A DNA stretch of 39,414 bases from an uncultured Pelosinus sp. (GTDB taxonomy: Bacteria; Bacillota; Negativicutes; UMGS1260), in NCBI GenBank assembly GCA_900550105.1, contig URQW01000021.1, forward strand, positions 1 to 39,414, given 5' to 3'. Shown piece by piece: positions 14,932-21,894 of this stretch. The notes under the pieces were generated by a model. That model was not told the origin of the DNA and ran no database searches. It saw only the letters and a program-made list of their open reading frames with translations. A program made the translations under genes and the position numbers. The stretch's first letter is position 1; every line of letters begins with the position of its first letter.

Positions 14932-15142
14932 GATCGTCTCAGATTGTCCCAAATGCGGCTCAGAAGGCGTCGCTTGGCATCTAAAAGGAAACTTACTTGA
15001 AATGCGTTGTCCTAAGTGCTATGCGCAGTGGAAAACAGCTTCAGCTCGCTGCGGACATTGTTTTAAACCAAACGGAACGACAAAGCCGGGGCTTTGCCCA
15101 AAGTGCAGTTTTAAGAATAAATATGGGAGGGAAGTCAAGTGA
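14906..15142 (+). CDS. Double zinc-ribbon protein
   Basis: 78 aa, overlapping the helicase 3' end by 26 bases, with GGGGAGGCG upstream. Four CxxC pairs: SDCPKCGSEG, MRCPKCYAQW, SARCGHCF and GLCPKCSF. They would form two zinc ribbons. Such small proteins commonly bind nucleic acid or partner proteins; no specific role can be given. Confidence 0.65.
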   Translation: MNQTYSDVKIVSDCPKCGSEGVAWHLKGNLLEMRCPKCYAQWKTASARCGHCFKPNGTTKPGLCPKCSFKNKYGREVK

Positions 15143-15396
15143 AATCAACAGGAATTGTTAGAAAAGTGGACGAGCTTGGACGTATTGTAATGCCGAGAGA
15201 ACTTCGTCGGACCCTTGATATTAACGAAGGGGATCGCATTGAAGTATTTGTCGATGGGGAGCAAATCATTTTAAAAAAGTTTGTTGACTCTTGCGTGTTC
15301 TGCGGTCAATCCGCTGAGCTAGCAAAATATAAAGAAAAGCCGGTTTGCCTAGCCTGCGCAGCTGAACTCGGTAAAGTAAAAACTAATGAATCATGA
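15139..15396 (+). CDS. AbrB/SpoVT-type regulator with C-terminal zinc module
   Basis: 85 aa from a GTG at 15139 (GGGAGGG upstream; GTGA overlap with the preceding stop). Residues 1-48 are a canonical AbrB swapped-hairpin domain: GIVRKVDELGRIVMPRELRR, then INEGDRIEVFVDGEQIILKK. Residues 51-75 add CVFCGQ and CLACAAEL, a likely zinc site in place of the usual AbrB C-terminus. AbrB dimers or tetramers bind AT-rich promoter DNA. In a phage it may modulate host transition-state genes or phage promoters. Confidence 0.85.
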   Translation: MKSTGIVRKVDELGRIVMPRELRRTLDINEGDRIEVFVDGEQIILKKFVDSCVFCGQSAELAKYKEKPVCLACAAELGKVKTNES

Positions 15397-15599
15397 AACG
15401 TTGCCGCTGCTGCCATAGGGAATTAAAAGATCCTATATCTATTGAGCGCGGCTGCGGACCAACATGCTATGCTAAGCGTCCTAAAGAGTTTATCTATCAA
15501 ACTGAATTGAATTTTGAGCCGAAGTTTGGCGAAGATAAGTCGGCCATTGATAAGCATCGGATTGTTGCAAAAATATTGGAAAGTGGGCGGACTACATAA
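15393..15599 (+). CDS. Small zinc-finger protein (DUF6011-like)
   Basis: 68 aa with an ATGA overlap to the AbrB-like gene. Its N-terminus has CRCCHRELKDPISIERGCGP followed by TCYAKRP, the Cys pattern of short phage zinc-finger proteins (RCxxCxRxLxDPxSxxxGxGPxC). Part of a coupled run of three zinc proteins from 14906. Confidence 0.65.
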   Translation: MKRCRCCHRELKDPISIERGCGPTCYAKRPKEFIYQTELNFEPKFGEDKSAIDKHRIVAKILESGRTT

Positions 15600-15612
15600 A
15601 AGTAGTTTGCCC
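15585..15612. other. Hairpin across the end of the zinc-finger gene
   Basis: GGGCGGACTAC can pair with GTAGTTTGCCC (two G-U pairs as RNA) across ATAAAA. It overlaps the stop of the gene ending at 15599. Only a poor T-run follows, so it is at best a weak terminator or an RNA-stability element. Confidence 0.3.
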
Positions 15613-15643
15613 TACTCTACCGTTTTAATACGGGGGTTTTAAG

Positions 15644-16081
15644 ATGTGCTATACTCTCGAAAATGTTTTACATATGGAAGGTTGGGCTGCGCTTGCGCTG
15701 GCAATCTTGGCACCAAAGTACCTTACAACTGATCAAGCCTGTGATGCTCTGGCTAAAGGAAGTATTTCAAATCAATCCGTAGTCAGCCGTATGTTTGCTC
15801 TTCGAGAGAAAGGCTTGGAGTGGAAGGAAATTGCCGATCTTGTTGGCCTATCACCTGATCGGGCCGCCGCACTTGCAGCAACACATCGAAAGCGACAGCG
15901 ATACGGCAGCCTTCCTAAAGATACGGCGTACAAAGTTGAACTGTCGGCTAAAGACATGGCTGACATGATCAAGCTACGTGAAACGATGACCTATGAGGAT
16001 ATCGGTAATATATACGGTATGACTGATCAAGCCGTATATCGGCGGATCAAGCGTTTTAAACAAAAACATTTTGCGGGGTGA
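15644..16081 (+). CDS. Sigma-like/HTH regulator
   Basis: 145 aa, GGGGG 7 nt before the ATG. It contains two helix-turn-helix-like segments: LEWKEIADLVGLSPDRAAAL, and near the C-terminus MTYEDIGNIYGMTDQAVYRR followed by IKRFKQKHF, which resembles sigma region 4-type HTH. It could regulate middle genes. The next gene overlaps its stop (GTGA). Confidence 0.65.
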   Translation: MCYTLENVLHMEGWAALALAILAPKYLTTDQACDALAKGSISNQSVVSRMFALREKGLEWKEIADLVGLSPDRAAALAATHRKRQRYGSLPKDTAYKVELSAKDMADMIKLRETMTYEDIGNIYGMTDQAVYRRIKRFKQKHFAG

Positions 16082-16794
16082 GTAATTTGGCGTCAGAATT
16101 CTATGATGCATCTGATGATCTTATTGAAATGGCAAGTGAGTTAATTCAGGAAAACCATAGTCACTTGGTTGAGGCCAAAATCAAATATTTGTTTCGAGAC
16201 GGAACCTGGGAAGTTAAGCGGCGCGAAACATGGGGACAGGCTAAGAAAGTTGGTAAAGAGCTGAATTTTCTTACCGGATACGATTTTATTGTTACGATTC
16301 ACCAAGACGTTTGGTGGCAGCTTGGCGTGGAACATAGAAAAGCACTCTTAGATCATGAGCTGCAGCACTGCAGCGCCGGAACGGATGATCATGGTAATAA
16401 GACATGGTATATACAAGGTCACGATTTTGAAGACTTTCAAGCCATTGTCAGGCGTCATGGGCTGTGGTCACCGGCTCTTAAAAAGATCGAAACATTGCTT
16501 AACCAAACGGAGCTGCAATTTGAAGATCCCAAGCCCCCTGAAGAAGAACTTCCGGCACTTGCGGGGCGCCCAGATTTGAAAGTTATATCTTCGCAGCCTG
16601 TCAAACAGCTTGAGGCACCAGCGAACGACGAAGATGATGAGTCACAAGGTCCTAAGCAGCTTAATCCTGGTGAAACGGATGATATTATCGAGGCTGAGAT
16701 CGTTGAAGAGTCAGAAACAGTAAGCGAAGGTCCTATCGATGTGACCGATCATGAACACTTAGGAACTAGTCCAGGGACCGGAACTGAGGGGTAA
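16078..16794 (+). CDS. Phage putative metallopeptidase
   Basis: 238 aa from the GTG at 16078; a TTG at 16087 has better spacing to GGGGTGAG and is a real alternative. The core (about residues 30-130) has a zincin-like motif HELQH in LLDHELQHCSAG, preceded by GYDFIVTIHQDVWW and followed by GHDFEDFQAIVRRHGLW. This is the layout of the putative phage metallopeptidase family. Residues ~140-238 are an acidic disordered tail (NDEDDESQGPKQ, IIEAEIVEESET). Substrate unknown. Confidence 0.75.
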   Translation: MSNLASEFYDASDDLIEMASELIQENHSHLVEAKIKYLFRDGTWEVKRRETWGQAKKVGKELNFLTGYDFIVTIHQDVWWQLGVEHRKALLDHELQHCSAGTDDHGNKTWYIQGHDFEDFQAIVRRHGLWSPALKKIETLLNQTELQFEDPKPPEEELPALAGRPDLKVISSQPVKQLEAPANDEDDESQGPKQLNPGETDDIIEAEIVEESETVSEGPIDVTDHEHLGTSPGTGTEG

Positions 16795-16802
16795 GAAAAG
16801 AA

Positions 16803-16829
16803 ATGCAGGCCGAGTAAAACGGCCTGCAT
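16803..16829 (-). terminator. Terminator hairpin, best facing leftward
   Basis: ATGCAGGCCG pairs perfectly with CGGCCTGCAT across seven bases. On the minus strand TTCTTTTCTT follows, so it should end transcripts of the leftward gene at 16857-17060. On the plus strand no T-run follows, although the perfect stem may still slow read-through. Confidence 0.65.
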
Positions 16830-16856
16830 CATCAAAAAAGAAATTGGCTTCTAGTT

Positions 16857-17060
16857 TTATTTAGTAGCCGTTAACAATTTATTTAATTTGTCGAGAAATT
16901 CTTCTGAGTCTACCTCGACTGTGCCACCGTGAAAACCGTTTTCCGTATCTTTGTCATAAAGATCGAATACCAATAATCCTTTTTCGTTTTTATAAACATC
17001 CATAACCATTTTACTATCTGAAGAATCAACAGTTAATTTCAAAGTAACTTCTTTTGGCAT
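16857..17060 (-). CDS. Small hypothetical protein on the opposite strand of the early genes
   Basis: 67 aa from the ATG at 17060 (AAGGAG 9 nt upstream; the ATG at 17069 abuts that site). Begins MPKEVTLKLTVDSSDSKMVM and ends EEFLDKLNKLLTATK: a mostly beta protein with an acidic helix at the end. Family not recognised. It is the only leftward gene between 7783 and 31517 and has its own terminator, so it may be expressed in the lysogen or act with its antisense transcript on the rightward genes. Confidence 0.6.
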   Translation of the reverse strand: MPKEVTLKLTVDSSDSKMVMDVYKNEKGLLVFDLYDKDTENGFHGGTVEVDSEEFLDKLNKLLTATK

Positions 17061-17134
17061 ATTAAACATCTCCTTAGTTTATTTAAGATATGTTTCTACC
17101 AAAGCTAAATAAAGTTCCTTCTTGGAGGACTAAT

Positions 17135-17971
17135 ATGAAAGACGCATTTTATTTTTCACATGATAGCAATGCTTCAAATGATCCTAAAATCATACAGATG
17201 TGCAGTGTTTACGGTGCAGAAGGTTACGGATGGTATTGGATGCTAATTGAAATGATGCGTGAGCAGCACGAGTATAAAATTGATATAAGTGGTAAATACG
17301 CTATTAATTCATTAGCAGTACGAATGTATACGAACAAAGATACGCTCGAATCGTTTTTGGATGATTGCGTAAATGAATTTAAATTATTCGTAAAAGAAGA
17401 TGGCTTTATTTGGAGTAATTCACTACTTCGTAGAATGGCCGAGAAAGATGCTAAGTCACAGAAAGCGCGTGAGTCTGTTATGAAGCGATGGTCTAAGAAG
17501 CCAGTAAATAAGCTGCCTGATACGAACGTATCCGAAAACGATACTATAAAAGAAAGTAAAGAAAAGGAAAGTAAAAGAAAAGAAAAAGATAAAAGAGATG
17601 ATGATAACGCGCGCGAAGCCGTAGTTGTGGATAACTCAGAACGACAAGGCGATCTTTCACTTGTCCGTAAACTGGAAGGCAAATATGGGCCTTTTTCGCA
17701 GATTGAAATCAATTGCGTAACGGAGTGGCAAGGGTCGTTTGCGGATGAAATTGTCGAGGAATGCTTTGTCCGATATAAAGACCGTGGTGGAAGCGGCCGC
17801 AGCTATATGGACACGATTTTTATTAACTGGAAAAAGGCCGGAGTCAAGTCTATCGCTGATGTTAAGGAGCAAGATGCTTTGTTTGAGCAGCGACGGAATA
17901 AGACGTTTGGATCAAGAGACCGGCCATCGGATAATGTGTCCAGTGTTATGGCTGCAGCATTGGGAGGGTGA
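17135..17971 (+). CDS. Phage replication initiator (Lin1244/DnaD-like)
   Basis: 278 aa from the ATG at 17135, with TTGGAGG upstream; an earlier ATG at 17090 has no site. The N-terminus matches the Lin1244/Lin1753 (DUF4373) domain of phage replication proteins: KDAFYFSHDSNASNDPKIIQ, then EGYGWYWMLIEMMREQ. A charged linker (KEKESKRKEKDKRDDD) joins a DnaD-like C-terminal domain with EIVEECFVRYKDRGG and YMDTIFINWKKAGV. DnaD-like proteins open the origin and recruit the helicase loader. The helicase-loader-like gene follows directly. Confidence 0.85.
   Translation: MKDAFYFSHDSNASNDPKIIQMCSVYGAEGYGWYWMLIEMMREQHEYKIDISGKYAINSLAVRMYTNKDTLESFLDDCVNEFKLFVKEDGFIWSNSLLRRMAEKDAKSQKARESVMKRWSKKPVNKLPDTNVSENDTIKESKEKESKRKEKDKRDDDNAREAVVVDNSERQGDLSLVRKLEGKYGPFSQIEINCVTEWQGSFADEIVEECFVRYKDRGGSGRSYMDTIFINWKKAGVKSIADVKEQDALFEQRRNKTFGSRDRPSDNVSSVMAAALGG
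17519..17600. other. Candidate phage replication origin (weak)
   Basis: Inside the linker of the replication gene lie GATACGAACGTATC (17519-17532, six-base arms around AA) and an ~60-base purine-rich, AT-rich tract. Phage origins often sit within the initiator gene and such a tract could melt easily. However, the tract is explained by the Lys/Glu/Arg-rich linker, and no iterons were seen. Confidence 0.2.
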
Positions 17972-17976
17972 TAATA

Positions 17977-18582
17977 GTGGGCTATGAAGTTGCAAAGAAA
18001 TTTGATTTGTTACAGGTTAGAGAGCTTACTGATCATGAGAAGCAATATGCTATGCAGTTGACGCCTCTATTACATACCTGCGTAAATGCCAAAAATGTTG
18101 ATGCGAATCAGATCAGGGCCTATGCAATTGCGCTTTCGGACATGGACTTAGGGGCTGTATCTGCAGGGGTTACGCGGTGCATGCGGACGAATACATTTTT
18201 CCCTTCGATTCCTGAGATTCGCGAAGCCGCCCAGGTCATGGAAGAGCATGTGATGGGAACGGCTATGAAGACCGCTGATGAAGCATGGAAAGAGGTTCTA
18301 GAGCAAATTCAGGTCGCGCATATTTACAAGACACCGCAATTTTCAACGCCAGAAATTGAAGTTGCCGCCAGGCGCATGGGATGGATTGACTTATGCCAGA
18401 CGCAATCGGATAAGACGTCAATCGTTAGAGCTCAGTTTTTTAAAATATATGCTTCTGTTTGTCAGCAAAAACGTGAAAAACGTATTAACGATCAAGTCTT
18501 ACAGACTCTGAGTGGATGTCAAATGATCAAGTCTCAGGCAGTCACGAAGCTGATTGATACAACGGCGAAGGAGATGAGCTGA
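17977..18582 (+). CDS. Helicase loader/inhibitor-like protein
   Basis: 201 aa from the GTG at 17977 (GGGAGG 9 nt upstream; a GTG at 17968 is too close). Residues ~20-90 resemble the replicative helicase loader/inhibitor family (SPP1 G39P-type): VDANQIRAYAIALSDMDLGA, then NTFFPSIPEIREAAQVMEE. The C-terminal part is basic and helical. Position right after the DnaD-like gene fits delivery of the host replicative helicase, since no phage DnaB is seen in the window. Confidence 0.75.
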   Translation: MGYEVAKKFDLLQVRELTDHEKQYAMQLTPLLHTCVNAKNVDANQIRAYAIALSDMDLGAVSAGVTRCMRTNTFFPSIPEIREAAQVMEEHVMGTAMKTADEAWKEVLEQIQVAHIYKTPQFSTPEIEVAARRMGWIDLCQTQSDKTSIVRAQFFKIYASVCQQKREKRINDQVLQTLSGCQMIKSQAVTKLIDTTAKEMS

Positions 18583-18737
18583 TGGACATTCGTAAAATTT
18601 CGCCTGTGATGCCGCCGAGTATCGTTCAAAACTCTTTGCACAAGCGGGAGCAAGAGGCGAGAAAGTCTACCAAGGCTGGGGATTTTAAAGCGCTGCTGCA
18701 GCGGGAACTTTCGAAAAGAGCGGGGGGAAAGACGTGA
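18582..18737 (+). CDS. Small hypothetical phage protein
   Basis: 51 aa from the ATG at 18582, which overlaps the preceding stop (TGATG). Basic; contains SLHKREQEARKSTKAGDFKA then LLQREL. No family recognised. Its stop overlaps the GTG of the next gene. Confidence 0.5.
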   Translation: MDIRKISPVMPPSIVQNSLHKREQEARKSTKAGDFKALLQRELSKRAGGKT

Positions 18738-18991
18738 GCGAGCTAGATAGACGAAAGTGCGGACTTTTAAAGGCTACAGCCATTGAGATGGCCAACAGCG
18801 AACGAACGCCAATTGTAGGCGGCTTTAATCACAGTGATCGGCGCGAATATTGCGTGAATGGTATGTCTGTAATCACGATGGATCCGGAAAAAATTGAGCA
18901 GCTGCTCGCTAAAGATCAGAAAAAATGGGGGCAGAAATTGAGACCCGTAAAGGAAGGCGTTTATGGCAATTATAAACGGTTACGCAAATAG
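18734..18991 (+). CDS. Hypothetical phage protein
   Basis: 85 aa from a GTG at 18734 (GGGGGGAAAG upstream). Contains RREYCVNGMSVITMDPEKIE. It overlaps the RecU-like gene by 29 bases. No family recognised. Confidence 0.55.
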   Translation: MSELDRRKCGLLKATAIEMANSERTPIVGGFNHSDRREYCVNGMSVITMDPEKIEQLLAKDQKKWGQKLRPVKEGVYGNYKRLRK

Positions 18992-19499
18992 TTACGCCAA
19001 TCGGGGACAGCCTCTCGAACATTTTATCATTCAGGCGAATGCGTATTATCGGCACCGCCAGGTGGCCGTGATCGAGAAGATGCCAACAGAGTGGATTCCG
19101 CTTAGAAACAATACGGGGAGAATTATTTCAGCAAAAGTAGAGCACAAATCTGCAGTAGATTTTTTCGGGATATATAAGGGGCTCGCGGTCGCTTTTGATG
19201 CTAAGAATACAAATAGTGACAAGATTGAATTCAAGCGAGTTGAAGACCATCAGGCAGCTATTCTAGATGATTGGCAGGCTCTCGGTGGCATTACCTTTAT
19301 CTTCGTTGGCTGGCAGATGAAGCGGTTTTTCGTAGTTCCGTGGAGTTACTGGCGAGAGTGCTTGACGGTTTATAAAGCAAAGAAAAAGCCAGCATCGATC
19401 AAAATTGCAGATTTTCGGCCGGAATGGGAAGTTCGTGAAGGTGGTCCATATATTTTAGATTACCTGGGCGTTGCAGAAAGATTAGGACTGAGTTCTTAG
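18963..19499 (+). CDS. recU: RecU-like Holliday-junction resolvase
   Basis: 178 aa, close to the usual RecU length. RecU-type features: an early RG-containing segment (YANRGQPLEHFIIQANAYY), the catalytic-region pattern VDFFGIYKGLAVAFDAKNT (D, then D-A-K), HQAAILDDWQALGGITFIFV, and FFVVPWSYW. RecU cuts four-way junctions during recombination and replication. The ATG at 18963 lies inside the end of the preceding gene. The fold call is strong; host RecU is usually ~200 aa. Confidence 0.85.
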   Translation: MAIINGYANSYANRGQPLEHFIIQANAYYRHRQVAVIEKMPTEWIPLRNNTGRIISAKVEHKSAVDFFGIYKGLAVAFDAKNTNSDKIEFKRVEDHQAAILDDWQALGGITFIFVGWQMKRFFVVPWSYWRECLTVYKAKKKPASIKIADFRPEWEVREGGPYILDYLGVAERLGLSS

Positions 19500-19511
19500 G
19501 GGGAATGGATC

Positions 19512-20150
19512 GTGGAATACACTTTTGAAAAATCGACTTGTCAATGTTATGACATTAGATTCGGACATGGAGATTGGGCCATTTTTACGATTGAGGAGAA
19601 TGGTGGTTTGTTTAATTGCCACAGTAGCTACGGTGCTTATAACTATTCGTGGCCTAAACGCGGCAGAAAATCATTTAAACACTTCTTGATCGAAATTGCA
19701 CGAGATGCAGAAGGGTATTTACTTAACAAGGTATCAGACAGAAATTCCGTGATGTTTGATAAAACCATTGCTAAGTGGAAAAAAGAAATTCTGGATTGGA
19801 GAAAACAAGGGTCTATATCGAAAGAGCAAGCAAGACAGGCGTTTGATGATATTGAGCATATAGACGAAGGTTCAAGCGATTATTTATATAGCCAAATGCA
19901 TAGCAGCTCATTAAGTAATATTTGTCCAGACGCATGGGAGGTGTTCAGTGTCGAAACTGACTATCCGCACGATGCAAAGGTTTTTGCAACAGAAATCATG
20001 CCTATATTTGCTCAAATTCTGTGTAATGAACTAAACCTCTCGAATTCGAGTGAATTAATTTGCCCACGCTGCCAGAATGAGGAGATTGGAAAAGATCATC
20101 GTTTCTGTCAGATTTGTGGGCTGGAGCTAAACAAGGAGGCTGATCGATAG
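19512..20150 (+). CDS. Phage protein with C-terminal zinc ribbon
   Basis: 212 aa from a GTG at 19512 (GGGGGAATGG upstream). The N-terminal domain (YDIRFGHGDWAIFTIEENGG, then HSSYGAYNYSWP) is of a kind often seen in phage replication regions, function unknown. Residues ~185-208 form a zinc ribbon (CPRCQNEE, then FCQICGLEL). The stop overlaps the next GTG. Confidence 0.65.
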   Translation: MEYTFEKSTCQCYDIRFGHGDWAIFTIEENGGLFNCHSSYGAYNYSWPKRGRKSFKHFLIEIARDAEGYLLNKVSDRNSVMFDKTIAKWKKEILDWRKQGSISKEQARQAFDDIEHIDEGSSDYLYSQMHSSSLSNICPDAWEVFSVETDYPHDAKVFATEIMPIFAQILCNELNLSNSSELICPRCQNEEIGKDHRFCQICGLELNKEADR

Positions 20151-20377
20151 TGGCATACGGTAAAATAAACACACTTTGTGTATATGCCTCGGACCGAATG
20201 GACGTGTATGCAATTGGCGGCAAAATTGCCGAGTCAGGAGAGCCAAGAGAAATTGCGGAAATCAAGGATATAGTTGTTGGCTACGATCTGCTTGATAAAA
20301 ACGGAAATCTTATTGCTCGGTTTGAAAATGGAACATATTCAACATGGTTTGATGAACCAGTGAAGGTTAATGATTAG
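20150..20377 (+). CDS. Small hypothetical phage protein
   Basis: 75 aa from a GTG at 20150, with AAGGAGG upstream. Mostly beta: INTLCVYASDRMDVYAIGGK, then LIARFENGTYSTWFDEPV. No family recognised. Confidence 0.6.
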   Translation: MAYGKINTLCVYASDRMDVYAIGGKIAESGEPREIAEIKDIVVGYDLLDKNGNLIARFENGTYSTWFDEPVKVND

Positions 20378-20414
20378 CTCTATAAATGAATCGAAAATCG
20401 GGGGAGGATTAACC

Positions 20415-21869
20415 ATGAATTCGTATTTGTCAAAAGAGGAAAAGGATAAATTTGTTCGGGCAACAGCAATGCTTGCCTTGATCGATGAGGCTATCAAAGA
20501 GTATTCCAAAGTAAAAAGCATTCCACCGGAATTCTTGAAGTACTTGCGCATGGGACGAAGCTGGCTTAATAAAGCTCTTGCAATGCGTTCAGCGGCTTTG
20601 GATGATGATGCAAAAAGAGATTTCATGAAATATGTACTTGATAGAGAATATGTCTTTGTTCGCACCGCTGAAGCGAAAGATAAATGTATGGAAATGGCCG
20701 CAATGGACACGGTTCTTCACATTGACCTAGCGGATTTTGAAGCATGGTATTCATCTGTGATCGAAACGACTTGCAAGACTTGTTATAGCAAGGAATATAA
20801 AGAATGCCAGATTCGTGAAGTTTTAACCAAGTATGGCGTGTATCCGATCAATGCGGCGGCAACAGATAAATGCCAGTATAGCTATATTGGAACGCCTGAA
20901 GCCCAAGATCTGCCGGGTACTGCCGTGAAAAATGTGCCAGCAGAGGTCTATAATGCGGCGTTGGCGACACTCAATTTTATGCGAGACACTGTAAACGAAA
21001 AGTACTTACCTCGAATTAAGCAGCTTGAATTAGAGCTTGAGCAGTTTCAAACAGTTCATGAAGATGATCAACTCAAGGAAAAACTTGTTGATCTCCTGTA
21101 TTTTCAAGATGACAGGCCTGAAAATCCAAGCAATGCTGACATTATTGACCGCGTAAAAGATCTTTGCAATCAGTTTGATGAGCAAGCCAAAGAAAATAAA
21201 TTGCTTCAGGCTCAGGTTAAGCAGCTCGAAGAAAAAATTACAGCTGCAGCTGCCGATCAGGAGAAAGCGAAAGAAAAATATCCGGTGCAGATTATCTTGA
21301 ATAGTGGCATCAGTTTCGAAAATTTATTGCCTGCACATATGACCAAAATCATTATTGACGAAATTCAGCGACCAAAACATGCACGAAGCACTGTTGCGCA
21401 GTATGTAGACGGCGAATTTATTGCGATTGATCTACAGGAGATTGCTGGTATTCGTGCGGACAAGCTGCCCTCAGGTCAATGGGTTAAGCAGCGGATTCAT
21501 ACTCTATATGGCGTGGATAAAGGGCCAGTCACACCAGCAGCAATTAATAATCCGGCATCAGGACATTATCGAGTCGAGTGTCGTTGTGGCGCCGAATATT
21601 TTGCGACCATGAGTAAAGGGAGAAATAAAGCTCTCTGCCGGATCTGCTCGGCTGCAGTCTTTTCTGATTATAACGCGGATGGCGGAACCGATCAGGAAGG
21701 GAATCACTCCACACTGATGACGAATCGGTATTTTGTTAAACGAGAGAATATGATGCCAGGCATGGCGAGTGAAACTCCAGTAAAAGAATCGAAGCCTACC
21801 GAGCAGACGGAACCGAAAACAAATGCCGGGACAGATTACATTGATCCTTTGGCGTCACTGGTTGGTTAA
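20415..21869 (+). CDS. DUF5651-like phage protein with coiled coil and zinc ribbon
   Basis: 484 aa from the ATG at 20415, with GGGGGAGG upstream. The N-terminal ~170 residues resemble the DUF5651 phage family: NSYLSKEEKDKFVRATAM, LRMGRSWLNKALAMR and a Cys set CKTCYSKEYKECQ with TDKCQYSYI. A coiled coil spans about 185-300. A zinc ribbon near 395-420 (VECRCGAEYF, LCRICSAAVF) precedes a disordered tail. The function is unknown. It lies directly before the cytosine methyltransferase gene. Confidence 0.65.
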   Translation: MNSYLSKEEKDKFVRATAMLALIDEAIKEYSKVKSIPPEFLKYLRMGRSWLNKALAMRSAALDDDAKRDFMKYVLDREYVFVRTAEAKDKCMEMAAMDTVLHIDLADFEAWYSSVIETTCKTCYSKEYKECQIREVLTKYGVYPINAAATDKCQYSYIGTPEAQDLPGTAVKNVPAEVYNAALATLNFMRDTVNEKYLPRIKQLELELEQFQTVHEDDQLKEKLVDLLYFQDDRPENPSNADIIDRVKDLCNQFDEQAKENKLLQAQVKQLEEKITAAAADQEKAKEKYPVQIILNSGISFENLLPAHMTKIIIDEIQRPKHARSTVAQYVDGEFIAIDLQEIAGIRADKLPSGQWVKQRIHTLYGVDKGPVTPAAINNPASGHYRVECRCGAEYFATMSKGRNKALCRICSAAVFSDYNADGGTDQEGNHSTLMTNRYFVKRENMMPGMASETPVKESKPTEQTEPKTNAGTDYIDPLASLVG

Positions 21870-21894
21870 TCTAAACATTTGGGGGAGAGGAACC

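Noticed and set aside
17515..17535. LexA box around CGAACGTATCC
   Set aside because: Only the GAAC half matches; the other half is ATCC rather than GTTC, and it lies in coding sequence.
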